Shown: positions 32,649-42,678, numbered from the stretch's first letter. The stretch is DNA of 64,000 nucleotides from Lachnoclostridium phytofermentans (GCF_000733755.1 NZ_JPOF01000003.1:846501-910500); one strand, 5' to 3'. The notes: generated from the letters alone by a model not told the origin. Numbers and translations: made by a program.

Positions 32649-35261
32649 ATGAAGAATTTCTTTAAGAAACTAGCTTTCGTTTTAGCTTTGGCTATGGTTG
32701 TTCTTGCAATCGCACCAGCAGCAAATGCCAGTGCTGCTGCAGCGCCAAAGTTAAATACGACAGGCAAAAAGTTATATCTTGAACAAGATGTAGCTACGGG
32801 AAACTATAAGGACTACTTTACGTTAAAGGTTTGGAATAAGGGTGATTACAAGGTAACATTCAAGAGTATGAATCCAGAAATCGCTACAATCCATTCTACA
32901 AAAGGTACTGTAAAAGCGAAAGCAGTTGGTGAAGCTTTATTAAAAGCAACTGTAACTAATACTAAGACTGGTAAAGTTGTAAAGAACTTAGAGTGTAAAG
33001 TATGGGTTAAGAGAAATGCTGTTGAAATCGGTGTTTCTTCTGCATCTGCAGCAAAGCTTGATAACGTATTAGCTATCGGTGATAAGGTTAAGCTTAACAT
33101 CTTTAGAAAAGCTGTTACTGGTCAGGTAGCTTGGCAGCAGGCTGATAAGACTATCGTAACTGATTACATTGCTTGGTCTTCTAGCAACACTAAAGTTGCT
33201 ACAGTTGACAAGTGGGGTACTGTAAAGGCTGTTGGTGAAGGTACAGCTACAATCACAGCAAAATCTTTACAGACAGAAGATAAGACTGTTCCAACAACAA
33301 AAGAAGTGAAATTAACTGTAACTGTAGGTCAAAAGGGCCTTGTTTCTGCTACTCAAAAAGATTTAGAGAACATCAACTTAACTTTTGGTCAAGCAGATGA
33401 TATGAAAGAAGTTAACAAAGATACTATAAAGGTATTTGCTTTATCTGGAACTACAAAAGTAGCTCAATCAATCAAGAAAGTTACAGTAGATGAGAAAAAT
33501 CCTAAGAATGCAACTGTAGAATTATATGTACCATTCACTAAAAATACTACTTATGTAGTAGAATTCGGTGGAAAGTCTGTTGAATTCGTAACAGTAAATC
33601 CAGTTGCTGAAAACGTTGCTAAGATTGAAATCTTAACTAACGAAGCAGTAAAGAATGAAAACACAGAAATTAAGTATGCTCTTTACACTGAAAATGGTGT
33701 AGATATCACAAAAGCGATCGAAGGTAGAGTAGACATTACTTCCGATAGCCATGATGCTTATATTGATAACAGCAGAAAGACTATTACTTTCTTCGAATCT
33801 GGTAAGGTAGCAACTGTGAAAGCTGTATTCCATACTTATAACTACAATGAAGCTGGAGTTGAGAAAACTATCGAAACAACAGCTGCAATTAAGTCTGTTG
33901 ATAAGGCTTCTGTTTCTGTAACAGGAATTAATGCTTGGACAATCACTGCAAACAACAATACAGTTGATTTCTCCAAGGATGAATTAAATCACAAGTTATC
34001 TTTAAGTGATAATGGATATTACTTAATGGTTCAGTTATTAAAGTCTGATAAGAAGACTGAAGATAGCAAGGATAACAGCAAGTTTACATTTGAATCATCA
34101 GATAATACCGTATTAATCGTTAACGGAAAACAGTTATTTCCAGTTAAGACAGGTAGTGCTACAGTTTTAGTTAAATATGAAGGTACTATCGTTGGTACTA
34201 TCGAATTAACTATTTTACCTGAGAGAGAAGCTGCAACACTTACTCTTGAATCCAACAAGACAATGCTTTCTTTAGGAAAAGATTTCGATGTAGCTACTAT
34301 TAAAGTATCTGTAAAAGATCAGTTAGGTGCAGATTATACAGCAAAAGAAGCAAAAATTCAGTTACTTTCTGGCCCAACAGGAGCAACTGCACCATTTACT
34401 TCTGCTACAACAATCACAAACAATAAGATTGAAATTAACGGTAACCAATTCTCCAAAGCAGGTGTATACCAGTTCAAGGTGACTATTGGTAATCTTACAA
34501 AGGTATTCTCTTTAGACATCAAAGAAGTTGGTGAAGTAACTGGTCAGAAACTTGAACTGTCCTCTAATAAAGTTGATACAACATTAGTTCTTTCTAACAA
34601 AGAAAATACTAATGCAAGCAAAAATGTATCCATTAAACTTTTCAATGTAGATAAGTTTGGTTACAAAGAATCTGAGATTACTAATCTTGTATACGGTTTA
34701 GAAGCTGCTAAAGCTCAGATTACTGGTGAAACAGGAACAGCATTCTACTACGAAGTTACTTCTCCAGAATCTGTAACAGTTCCAGGTTCTACTGGAAATG
34801 ATACTGTAATTAACACTGCTACAAATAACTTCCAGCCAATTACAACATCTGGTTCTTCAATCTCTAAAGCTAAAACTGGCTCTTACAAAGTTGCTGCTTA
34901 CAAGTTAACAAAGAACGGTACTAATGATTTTGTAATTGCACCTGTTGGTGTTGATTTTATTAATGTAGTTGATAATCAACCATCTGCTGTAGTTATCCAG
35001 AACGAAGTTAAAGCTTCTGCTTCTACAATTAATGGTGCTTTAGCAGCTGGTGATATCGAAATCAAGCTTGATATCGATAACAATGGTATGTTAGATAAGA
35101 TTAACACTAACTGTGTTGTGAAAGAGTTCTTAGGTGCTGAAGCTAGTGGTAATAATGTATATGTTAAAACAGTTTCTTATGACGCTTCTGTAAATTACGC
35201 TGGGCAGACATACACATTCAATATGATCATTGATGTTAATAAGAACTTAATCTTAAAATAA
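32649..35261 (+). CDS. Secreted Ig-like (BIG2) repeat surface protein 1
   Basis: 870 residues from the ATG at 32649, chosen because AGGAGG lies 10 bp upstream and a classic signal peptide begins there (MKNFFKKLAFVLALAMVVLA, cleavage near Ala27). Two BIG2-like modules are evident at about 31-120 (PEIATIHSTKGTVKAKAVGE) and 140-225 (WSSSNTKVATVDKWGTVKA), a third near 495-540. No LPXTG, SLH or membrane anchor is seen, so it may assemble as an S-layer-like or loosely bound protein. Codon use is uniform, suggesting high expression. It is a full-length collinear paralogue of the convergent gene at 35347-37917. Confidence 0.88.
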   Translation: MKNFFKKLAFVLALAMVVLAIAPAANASAAAAPKLNTTGKKLYLEQDVATGNYKDYFTLKVWNKGDYKVTFKSMNPEIATIHSTKGTVKAKAVGEALLKATVTNTKTGKVVKNLECKVWVKRNAVEIGVSSASAAKLDNVLAIGDKVKLNIFRKAVTGQVAWQQADKTIVTDYIAWSSSNTKVATVDKWGTVKAVGEGTATITAKSLQTEDKTVPTTKEVKLTVTVGQKGLVSATQKDLENINLTFGQADDMKEVNKDTIKVFALSGTTKVAQSIKKVTVDEKNPKNATVELYVPFTKNTTYVVEFGGKSVEFVTVNPVAENVAKIEILTNEAVKNENTEIKYALYTENGVDITKAIEGRVDITSDSHDAYIDNSRKTITFFESGKVATVKAVFHTYNYNEAGVEKTIETTAAIKSVDKASVSVTGINAWTITANNNTVDFSKDELNHKLSLSDNGYYLMVQLLKSDKKTEDSKDNSKFTFESSDNTVLIVNGKQLFPVKTGSATVLVKYEGTIVGTIELTILPEREAATLTLESNKTMLSLGKDFDVATIKVSVKDQLGADYTAKEAKIQLLSGPTGATAPFTSATTITNNKIEINGNQFSKAGVYQFKVTIGNLTKVFSLDIKEVGEVTGQKLELSSNKVDTTLVLSNKENTNASKNVSIKLFNVDKFGYKESEITNLVYGLEAAKAQITGETGTAFYYEVTSPESVTVPGSTGNDTVINTATNNFQPITTSGSSISKAKTGSYKVAAYKLTKNGTNDFVIAPVGVDFINVVDNQPSAVVIQNEVKASASTINGALAAGDIEIKLDIDNNGMLDKINTNCVVKEFLGAEASGNNVYVKTVSYDASVNYAGQTYTFNMIIDVNKNLILK

Positions 35262-35300
35262 TCTAAAATAGTAAACTACTACAAGTAAAAACTACACAAC

Positions 35301-35337
35301 AAAAAAGAAGGTTGGAAATCTCCAACCTTCTTTTATT
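35301..35337. terminator. Bidirectional terminator between the two convergent surface-protein genes
   Basis: 11-bp perfect stem AGAAGGTTGGA / TCCAACCTTCT with an AATC loop, flanked by A-run and T-run; serves both genes. Confidence 0.9.
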
Positions 35338-35346
35338 TAATCTTAA

Positions 35347-37917
35347 TTACTTAAGAGTAGTCCATAAGTTAACATCAACTTTAACTTCTACTAATACAGT
35401 AGCGTTATTGTACCTAAGTGGTACTTGAATTGTAACATCGTATACGAATACGTTCTTACCATTTCCTTCTACACCAGCAAAGTTTACACCAACAATATCA
35501 TTAGAATTAACTTTATTGCCATTGTACTTAACTTCGATAAAGTCACCAGCCTTAATAGCATCTAAAACTTTACCAGAAGTACTTGCGGATTGATTAGACT
35601 TAACATCGAAGGAACCCTTAGCCTGGCTATCAGTTACTGTGAAGTAATCAACATCCATAGCTACATCTACATAATTAGCGCCATCATATGTCACCTTATG
35701 AGCAGTTACTTTATAAGTTCCAACTTTTGCTTTAACTACGAGAGCACCACCTGTTACAGTCTTAGTTGTGATAGGCTCGAATTTGCCAAGTGTATGAGCA
35801 CCAGTAGCAACATCGATCTTACCATCAGGACCTTCAAGAGTATAGTAGAAAGCAGTCTTAGCCTTATCAGTACCTACAACTCCCTTAGCAGCTGTAAGAT
35901 CAGTTTCGAATTTCTCTGTCTTAACTTTGTAACCGTTAGCAGCATATGCATCTAAGCCAATTGTTACATCAGCAGAAGAAGTGTTAGCACCATCTGCTTT
36001 GATTGTAGTATCAACTTTAGCATTATTGATAACGATATTATAAGAGCTAATTGCATTATTTGTACTTGCGGAATCACTTACAGAGAAGTTAAAGTATCTA
36101 ACCTGGTTATTATCAATAGTTAACTTATACTGATAAGTTCCATTCTCAAGAGCTGTGAAATCATCAGTAGTAAATGTAACAGTATACTTACCTGCTGTAT
36201 TAGCATCAGGTACTACGTTAACTAAAGGAGCATTTGCTGGAGTTACAGCACTTAAAACTACAGGTTTGTTAATTCCATCACCTAATTGATCCTTTAAAAC
36301 AACAGTAGCTACAAGTGTATCATCTGCTTTAGGGATACGAGATAATGCTGTCTTAGATAAATTAACATCAACAGATGCTACATCTCTCTTACCTACTACA
36401 GTTACTGTTAAAGCGTCAACTACAGAATCTTTGTACTTAACAACTACTACAGCTGTACCAGCATTAACACCACTTACAACGTTACCGTTAACAAGTAATA
36501 CATTATTGTTAGAACTTGTGAATGTAAAGTCTGTTGGGTTATTTACTGTATCAGCAGTCTTGTTATCGGATAACTTGATTTTAATATCAAGTTCCATAGC
36601 ATCACCAGATGCAAGCTGAGTCTTTACTGTACCATTTTTGAAATCGAAATCAGAACCAACTTTAACTAAGGACCACTTAACTGTTTCCTTAAAGTTAATA
36701 GGAGCTGCATCAACACATGTGATTAATCCTTCAGTTGTTAATGTCTTCTCTTGGTTGTTCTCATAAATGTAAGTATGGAATACAGCCTTTACAACTGCTG
36801 TAGTACCAGTAGTGAACATTGTAATTTTCTTATCAGCTGCATTTAAGTAAGCTCCGATAGCATCAGTAGATACAGTCACGTTATTTCCTAATGCAGAAGT
36901 AACGTCAACATCACCAACATATACTCTAACCTTAAGGTCAGTTGCTTCGTTCTTAACTGCTAATGCCTGCTCAATTGCTACACTTGTAACATTGTTTACA
37001 GAAGGATCAACAGTAACGAATTCTTTTTCAGTATCGCCATATACGAATACATATGTTGTATTCTTTGGCATTGTTGTATATAACTCGATAGTAGCTTTGG
37101 ACTTATCATTGCTATCAAGTTTATATTCTTTAACTGTCTGAAGAACTCTTGTATTACCAACTAACTGGTATACTTTAACAGTCTTAAGCTCATCAGCTGT
37201 TACTTCTTGACCGAATGTCACATTAGCTGTTGTTAAGTTCTTCTGAGTTGCGCTAGTTAAACCAGCAACAACACTTACCTTATAGCTTGCAGACTCACCT
37301 TTAGTTGGTCCCTGTGGCTGAGTAGCTGTAGCTGTGATAGTAGCTTCACCAGCGCCAACAGCTGTTACAGTACCCCATTTATCAACTGTAGCAACTTTTT
37401 CATCGCTAGAAGTCCACTTGATAACGTCTGTACATGTAGCCATATCGTTCTGAGTCCAGATCTTCTTGTCTCCAACCTGTCTGAAAACATTGATCTTAAC
37501 TTTAGCGCCTACTGCTAATGGAGACTCGATAGCTTTCTGGCTACCAAATCCAACCTTCTCAGCATTTTGTTTTACCCAAACAGTTGCTTCGCGCTCATAT
37601 TCCTTGCCAGCTTTGTTTGTAAGAGTAGCCTTAACTACTGCTTTACCAACACCAACTGCAACTACTGTCTTGCCTTCGATAACAACAACATCTTCATCCA
37701 TACTTTCCCATGTTGCTGTATATCCAGCTGCGTTGTTAAAATAGAAACGATAGCTATCTGGAATCGTTCCTGTTAGGTCGCCACCGATGTAAAGAATCTT
37801 GCTAGTCTTCTTTAAAGAAGGTGCTTTAGCTGCTGCGTTTGCTGTAGCAGGTGCAACAGATACTAAGACCATAGCAAGGGCTAATACGAAGGCGAGTTTC
37901 TTAAAGAAATTCTTCAT
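35347..37917 (-). CDS. Secreted Ig-like (BIG2) repeat surface protein 2
   Basis: 856 residues. The signal peptide (MKNFFKKLAFVLALAMVLVS, cleavage near Ala28) is nearly identical to that of protein 1, while the mature parts are clearly diverged but collinear. Examples are WTSSDEKVATVDKWGTVTAVGAG against the equivalent block in protein 1, KAVFHTYIYENNQ and TFTSSNNNVLLVNGNVV. There are two N-terminal BIG2 modules and one in the middle, without an anchor motif. The ATG at 37917 follows AAGGAGGAAGAAAGAAT. Convergent with protein 1 and separated from it by only 85 bp containing a shared terminator. Confidence 0.88.
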   Translation of the reverse strand: MKNFFKKLAFVLALAMVLVSVAPATANAAAKAPSLKKTSKILYIGGDLTGTIPDSYRFYFNNAAGYTATWESMDEDVVVIEGKTVVAVGVGKAVVKATLTNKAGKEYEREATVWVKQNAEKVGFGSQKAIESPLAVGAKVKINVFRQVGDKKIWTQNDMATCTDVIKWTSSDEKVATVDKWGTVTAVGAGEATITATATQPQGPTKGESASYKVSVVAGLTSATQKNLTTANVTFGQEVTADELKTVKVYQLVGNTRVLQTVKEYKLDSNDKSKATIELYTTMPKNTTYVFVYGDTEKEFVTVDPSVNNVTSVAIEQALAVKNEATDLKVRVYVGDVDVTSALGNNVTVSTDAIGAYLNAADKKITMFTTGTTAVVKAVFHTYIYENNQEKTLTTEGLITCVDAAPINFKETVKWSLVKVGSDFDFKNGTVKTQLASGDAMELDIKIKLSDNKTADTVNNPTDFTFTSSNNNVLLVNGNVVSGVNAGTAVVVVKYKDSVVDALTVTVVGKRDVASVDVNLSKTALSRIPKADDTLVATVVLKDQLGDGINKPVVLSAVTPANAPLVNVVPDANTAGKYTVTFTTDDFTALENGTYQYKLTIDNNQVRYFNFSVSDSASTNNAISSYNIVINNAKVDTTIKADGANTSSADVTIGLDAYAANGYKVKTEKFETDLTAAKGVVGTDKAKTAFYYTLEGPDGKIDVATGAHTLGKFEPITTKTVTGGALVVKAKVGTYKVTAHKVTYDGANYVDVAMDVDYFTVTDSQAKGSFDVKSNQSASTSGKVLDAIKAGDFIEVKYNGNKVNSNDIVGVNFAGVEGNGKNVFVYDVTIQVPLRYNNATVLVEVKVDVNLWTTLK

Positions 37918-37986
37918 ATTCTTTCTTCCTCCTTAAAATATATGGTTTTGTATTATATTGACTTACGTCACATATCGAGTATAATG

Positions 37987-38013
37987 GAATTGTTAATGAT
38001 GTATTAACAATTC
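37987..38013 (-). promoter_or_regulatory. 27-bp inverted repeat containing the shared 18-bp motif, upstream of surface-protein gene 2
   Basis: Arms GAATTGTTAAT and ATTAACAATTC, perfectly complementary over 11 bp, around the spacer GATGT. The inner 18 bp (37990-38007) equal the motif at 32541-32558 in opposite orientation. It lies about 70 bp before the start codon. It could be an operator or a tyrosine-recombinase core site. Confidence 0.7.
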
Positions 38014-38800
38014 GAAAAACTCTAAAATGTGCATAAGTAAATATAATCGTTCCAATAACAAGATGATTATAACAACTATCGTAGGAAAGGTCAAGTCTTT
38101 TTGCTTACAAATTCACTTTTTGTCCCCCATTCTAAGTCTTGTTTCTATACAATTCGATAAAGAACCTTATTTGATTTGCCACAATATTTCGACAAATTAA
38201 AATTCTTTTACAAACTGGGCAAAACATCTGGGTAACTATCCTACTATCCTGTAACTGGATTGATTATATCTAGCCAAATAACCTGCCTCGCCGGGCAATT
38301 CTCCAAACCCCTACTACATCCCTATGGACATTTGTCTGGATGTGACTGTAATTGTCTATAGTCATGCTCGCAGAAGTCCCGGGCATTTGGTTTTGACTTA
38401 CCTCTATAATGCCTTTTCTTTGTGTCAAAGATATGTCATGCAGTTGTCACATTTAGACTATTTTGAATTTTGTGATTTTGTACAATAAAATTTAGTTTCA
38501 TTTAGCAATTTTTCTTTAAATATCATCCATTAAGTATATCATTAGCCGTTCCCTGGGTCTTTCTTTTTACTACACCTTATTTTAATTCTGGCATAATCCC
38601 TTGAAATGCTGTGTATATAAGTACAAGAATAAAATACTGAAAAATAATTCTTCCTTCGAAACTCTATTTCAGAAACTCTCTATCCTATTCTCTAATATTA
38701 CTAAATCACGAATACACTCTCTCCTTATTAGCATCAATCAAACAGAATCTACCTCAGAGAGCATATGACTTATGAGAAATTGCAGAGCACAATAAATCAA
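38014..38800. other. Long intergenic region without protein genes
   Basis: No coding frame of note between surface-protein gene 2 and threonine synthase. Apart from the structured block at 38210-38400 it is AT-rich and featureless to me. Confidence 0.5.
38210..38400 (-). ncRNA. Structured RNA candidate in the intergenic region
   Basis: A locally GC-richer block in an AT-rich gap with nested complementarity. On the minus strand CCAAAT-GC-CCGGG (about 38378-38391) pairs with CCCGG...ATTTGG (about 38274-38295). Inside are hairpins GACT/AGTC (38343-38364) and ACATCC/GGATGT (38325-38342) with a GAC/GTC tip. A TTGACA at 38423-38428 and a TATAGA at 38403-38408 could form a minus-strand promoter, but the 14-bp spacing is short. 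No known RNA class was recognised with certainty; strand is a guess. Confidence 0.35.
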
Positions 38801-38835
38801 AAAAGGGCCTTGCCGAATCCACTCAGCAAAGCCCC
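38799..38835 (-). terminator. Terminator of threonine synthase gene
   Basis: On the minus strand GGGCTTTGC, 12-nt loop, GCAAGGCCC, followed by TTTTTT, about 35 bp after the stop codon. Confidence 0.85.
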
Positions 38836-38870
38836 ATTTATTAATCTTCATTTCTTTTAAATATACTAAC

Positions 38871-40373
38871 CTATCTTAACCCCAATATCTCTTCCACCAT
38901 CTCCTGCATCTTCTCTTTCTCACAAACCATCTTATGAAGTACAGGTGCGGTACGAATTTCTTCTATTGCCTGAGGTATCGTAGTTTTGCTTATTTCACTA
39001 AGCTGATCTATTAACTCGAAATCAGACTTGCTTTCTGTTTCCACTTCCAATGCTTCCATTACACTACGAGTAAATTTATATGGACTAGCTGTGGAAGCGA
39101 TTAGTGTCTTTATTGCATCACCACTCGCAGCTTTATAGTTATAATATACGCTTGCAGCTACCGCGGTATGTGTGTCAATAACGTAATCTGCATTCTCATA
39201 AACACGTTTAATAGCTGCCTTAGTTTCCTTTTCTTTTGCATAACCACCTACAAAATCGGAAAGTTTTTGTCTCATCTGAGTCGTAATTTTATATTTCCCA
39301 TCTTTGGAGAGTTGACTCATAAGCGTTGCATTATTCCTTGCACGTTCTTCCGCAGTCTCACCGGAAATCAAATAAATCAAACGTTCTAAGTTGCTTGAGA
39401 TTAAGATATCCATAGATGGTGAGCTTGTTAAGATAAACTCACGATTCCTATCGTACTCTCCAGTTGTAAAGAAATCATATAATACTTTATTCTCATTGGA
39501 GGCACAGATTAATTTACTGATTGGAACACCAAGCTCTTTTGCAAAGTATGCAGCTAAAATATTACCAAAGTTTCCGGTTGGTACAACAACATTTAGTGGC
39601 TCCCCTTTATTTAGCTCGCCATCATGAAGCAGACGGCAATAAGAATACACATAATACACTACCTGAGGAACCAAACGGCCAATATTGATAGAATTTGCAG
39701 AGGAGAATAAGTAGCCTTTTTCCTGTAAGCTCTTTGCAAGCTCTCTATTATTAAACATCTCTTTCACACCAGTCTGTGCGTCATCGAAGTTTCCATGAAT
39801 ACCGATTACATAAGTATTAGCACCCTTTTGCGTAACCATCTGCATTTCTTGAACATGACTTACTCCGTCCTTAGGATAGAAAACAATGATTTTTGTACCA
39901 GGTACCTCTGCAAAACCAGCAAGTGCTGCTTTGCCCGTGTCACCAGACGTAGCAGTAAGGATTACGATTTCTTCTTTTACATCATTCTTCTTCGCGGCTG
40001 TCGTAAGTAAGTGAGGCAAGATGGAAAGTGCCATATCCTTAAATGCAATCGTTGCTCCATGAAATAGTTCAAGATAATAAGCTCCATCCGCTTTCTTTAT
40101 CGGTGCTATTTCCTTAGTATCAAACTTATCATCATAAGCAGAATTGATACAGTGCTTCAATTCTTCCTCTGAGAAATCTGTTAAGAATAGTTTCATAACT
40201 TCATAAGCTATTTGCTGATAACTCATGCTAGCTAGTACTTCTAGACTTATATTAAGCTTTGGCAGTTCGGTTGGCACAAACAGTCCACCATCAGAAGCAA
40301 GTCCTTTTAAGATAGCTTGGGATGCTGTAACCTGTTCACGATTATCACGGGTACTTTGATACAGTAAATTCAT
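38871..40373 (-). CDS. thrC: Threonine synthase
   Basis: A 500-residue PLP enzyme of the long (yeast/E. coli-like) threonine synthase class, which converts O-phosphohomoserine to threonine. Seen: the N-terminal YQSTRDNREQVTASQAILKGLASDGGLFVP, the PLP-lysine motif HGATIAFKDMALS (near 113), TSGDTGKAAL for phosphate binding and VVPTGNFGNILAAYFAKELG. The length is normal. It is preceded by a good promoter and followed by a terminator, so it is a single-gene unit; no T-box leader is visible in the short leader. Confidence 0.96.
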   Translation of the reverse strand: MNLLYQSTRDNREQVTASQAILKGLASDGGLFVPTELPKLNISLEVLASMSYQQIAYEVMKLFLTDFSEEELKHCINSAYDDKFDTKEIAPIKKADGAYYLELFHGATIAFKDMALSILPHLLTTAAKKNDVKEEIVILTATSGDTGKAALAGFAEVPGTKIIVFYPKDGVSHVQEMQMVTQKGANTYVIGIHGNFDDAQTGVKEMFNNRELAKSLQEKGYLFSSANSINIGRLVPQVVYYVYSYCRLLHDGELNKGEPLNVVVPTGNFGNILAAYFAKELGVPISKLICASNENKVLYDFFTTGEYDRNREFILTSSPSMDILISSNLERLIYLISGETAEERARNNATLMSQLSKDGKYKITTQMRQKLSDFVGGYAKEKETKAAIKRVYENADYVIDTHTAVAASVYYNYKAASGDAIKTLIASTASPYKFTRSVMEALEVETESKSDFELIDQLSEISKTTIPQAIEEIRTAPVLHKMVCEKEKMQEMVEEILGLR

Positions 40374-40454
40374 GCTCTTCTCTCCTTTATAGCCTTCGAT
40401 TCTATTCTATGTTAATTTATTTAACACTTTACTTTGTTAATGTAAGTTCAAAGT

Positions 40455-40483
40455 ATTATATCATGATATTTTAGACGTGACAA
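40455..40483 (-). promoter_or_regulatory. SigA-type promoter of thrC
   Basis: On the minus strand TTGTCA, 17-bp spacer, TATAAT, placing the transcription start about 75 bp before the thrC start codon. Confidence 0.8.
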
Positions 40484-40489
40484 GTCAGG

Positions 40490-40914
40490 ATTATGAAAAA
40501 ATCACGTAAAAAATGATACCCATTTCAGCAATTAAGCACAAGTTGTTCAATATTTTTAGGTAATAATAGAATCGAACATAACCTTCCGTTTTTCTTAAAT
40601 GCCAATAAAAAATGCGAGTACAGACCGAATATCCAAGATGTATTTCACATAACTGGACATTACTAACTATACCCGCTTTTATAAAACTTCTTTTCAATTA
40701 ATCATAATACTTATATCAGTTATTTATAGTACCTAATTCATTTGTTGTAGCTTTATGTTTCCTAATTGTTATCAAAGATTGCTTGTTTCACCCCAGTAGT
40801 ATCATTACTACTCCCACCTAATCTAATTAGCATCCTCTTAAGTATTCCTTTTTGCTTAAATACAAGATCATACTCACAGCTCCAACTCACATAAATACTA
40901 AAGCATTCTCTCTA
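40490..40914. other. Intergenic region between thrC promoter and the hydrolase gene
   Basis: One 68-codon minus-strand frame exists but has no ribosome site or protein-like composition. No other signal seen. Confidence 0.45.
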
Positions 40915-42063
40915 CTACTTGTCCTTATAAAATTCATGGCATCCATACTTTACCACCTTACGAAGGCTGTTATCAAACCAAGATGCTTTCTTTTGGCTTG
41001 TTAACCTTCTAGCAAAAAAATACAGAGCACCATTACTATAATCTTCTCCCTCAAGTGCACGGCTTACTGCTTCGATTGTTTCATCGGTTACCTTCACTGA
41101 CCAAAATCGTCCATCCTTTGTTGGTGAGAACTGATAGGTATTTCCGTTCTTTTGAAACACCACTTTTTCTACCGTATTAGGGAATTTTTTGCTATTTACT
41201 CGATTTAATATAACGTTTGCTACCAATATCTTTCCGTAAATGTCCTCTCCGGTTGCTTCTGCCTCAACAATACGATATAAAATATCAAGCTCGTCCTTAG
41301 ATAAAGTCTTGACCATTTTTTTGTTATATGATTTTACCAAAGAATCAGATTTCGATGTTGCTTTAGTAGATTCTTCTTTCTTACTTCCAGAATCTTTCTT
41401 TGTACTTGCTTTTACCTTTGTACTTGCTTTTACCTTTGTACTTTCTGTTGCCTTGGTCTTTTCTTTCAAGGCTTCCGCTTTTTCTTTGTTTTCTTCATTC
41501 ACCACAAAATTTTCAGCAGATTCACTTGCTAGTGCAGTTACCGCTTCAAATGAAGCAGCGGTAGCTAAGTTAGCTAATTCCTTTTCGGAATCATCTAGAC
41601 CAAATAAAGCAATATCTCCATCCTCAGGATCCATCGTAATATCATACATCATTTGTTTTATTTGTTCCTTTGGATCTGTAATTGCTACTTTTGTTGCAAT
41701 ATTCTCATCAGTAAATGTTTCAACGTCTTCTCTTGTTAACTCCCCTTGATATAACTGTTCAAGCGGATACGCAAGAAGTTTTGTTTCTAGCAGCTTCGCA
41801 TTGTTCTTTTGATACTCTAAATCTTGATCTAAATCTTGAGCATCAATATCTAGTTCCACGGTTTCGTGCGTAGCTGCATTTACCATATACTCTAGGGAGT
41901 ACAGGTGTAACCCATGGAAATCTCCGAAGGATGAAACAAGAAGTATAGCAGCCAAAACATAGGCAACAATCGCAATTCTTTTGCTGTGTTTATATTGAAT
42001 ACCTTTCTCAAAGTGCATTTCCTTGTCTTTCATCGTCCGAAGAAATGAATGTATTTTTAACAT
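40915..42063 (-). CDS. SleB/CwlJ-type cell-wall (cortex) hydrolase with membrane anchor and Lys/Ser/Thr-rich linker
   Basis: 382 residues from the ATG at 42063 (AGAGGAAATCAC ribosome site; a longer frame exists upstream). The N-terminal 30 residues are cytoplasmic-like, followed by one membrane helix (RIAIVAYVLAAILLVSSFG), a variable region and a low-complexity linker with STKVKASTKVKAS repeats. The C-terminal Hydrolase_2 domain (about 265-382) has LDILYRIVEAEATGEDIYGKI with the catalytic Glu, VANVILNRV and YSNGALYFF. These enzymes cleave cortex or vegetative peptidoglycan. Spore germination versus vegetative role is undecided. Confidence 0.88.
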   Translation of the reverse strand: MLKIHSFLRTMKDKEMHFEKGIQYKHSKRIAIVAYVLAAILLVSSFGDFHGLHLYSLEYMVNAATHETVELDIDAQDLDQDLEYQKNNAKLLETKLLAYPLEQLYQGELTREDVETFTDENIATKVAITDPKEQIKQMMYDITMDPEDGDIALFGLDDSEKELANLATAASFEAVTALASESAENFVVNEENKEKAEALKEKTKATESTKVKASTKVKASTKKDSGSKKEESTKATSKSDSLVKSYNKKMVKTLSKDELDILYRIVEAEATGEDIYGKILVANVILNRVNSKKFPNTVEKVVFQKNGNTYQFSPTKDGRFWSVKVTDETIEAVSRALEGEDYSNGALYFFARRLTSQKKASWFDNSLRKVVKYGCHEFYKDK

Positions 42064-42678
42064 GTGATTTCCTCTTTCTTTCACTTTTCCGACAAAGAAT
42101 ACTGTGTAGTATATCACTCCAGTAGACTTAGTCAATTCGACATCTATATAAAGCGTTTCCAGTCATTCCCAAAATGACCGGTGTTTTCGCATGAGTTGTA
42201 TTATAGCATGGGGCAAATTACTGTCAATAAGGTTGCCATAATTTCGTCACATACAGAGAGAAGAAAATTACCTCTCTTTTCCACATGTGTAAGAAATGCA
42301 CAAGTTTTCGGCCTAAGATGGAGTTTAAAATTAGGCATATTTACAAGACTCAAGATTATAAATTGTTACGCTTTTGTTAAGAATTATATACATAAAAATT
42401 TATTTTTATACATACATGCTTAATATCATTCAATTCTATAGCTGTAGAACACCTATATTTACTACATTTATATGTTTTAGGGCGTCTATTTTTATCCAAA
42501 GTCATGTAATAATTATGTAACAATTAGTCATATTACGGTATTACTGTCGTAATCTTCGACAAATATTTCTGTGTGTATCACCTTAGCCTCCGCAACTTGA
42601 ATTTGCACCAATGTTTTCTTGCAATCCCTCTGATTGTTGGGTATAGTTAATTTAGATAACATCTATGGAATAGCCAAT
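42064..42678. other. Intergenic region between the hydrolase and AP2 genes
   Basis: AT-rich with a short 80-codon plus-strand frame that lacks a ribosome site. It presumably contains divergent promoters. No repeats or structured block recognised. Confidence 0.45.

Noticed and set aside
35590-37776. Multiple plus-strand frames opposite surface-protein gene 2
   Set aside because: Antisense shadows of a Ser/Thr/Val-rich coding sequence.
40374-40454. T-box or threonine riboswitch-like leader before thrC
   Set aside because: The leader after the predicted promoter is only about 75 nt, AT-rich, and lacks the T-box sequence and a terminator hairpin.
40491-40697. 68-codon minus-strand frame between thrC and the hydrolase gene
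   Set aside because: No ribosome site, no family resemblance, and the thrC promoter overlaps the adjoining region.
42181-42423. 80-codon plus-strand frame upstream of the AP2 gene
   Set aside because: Composition unlike a protein, no ribosome site, probably the leader of the divergent hydrolase gene.
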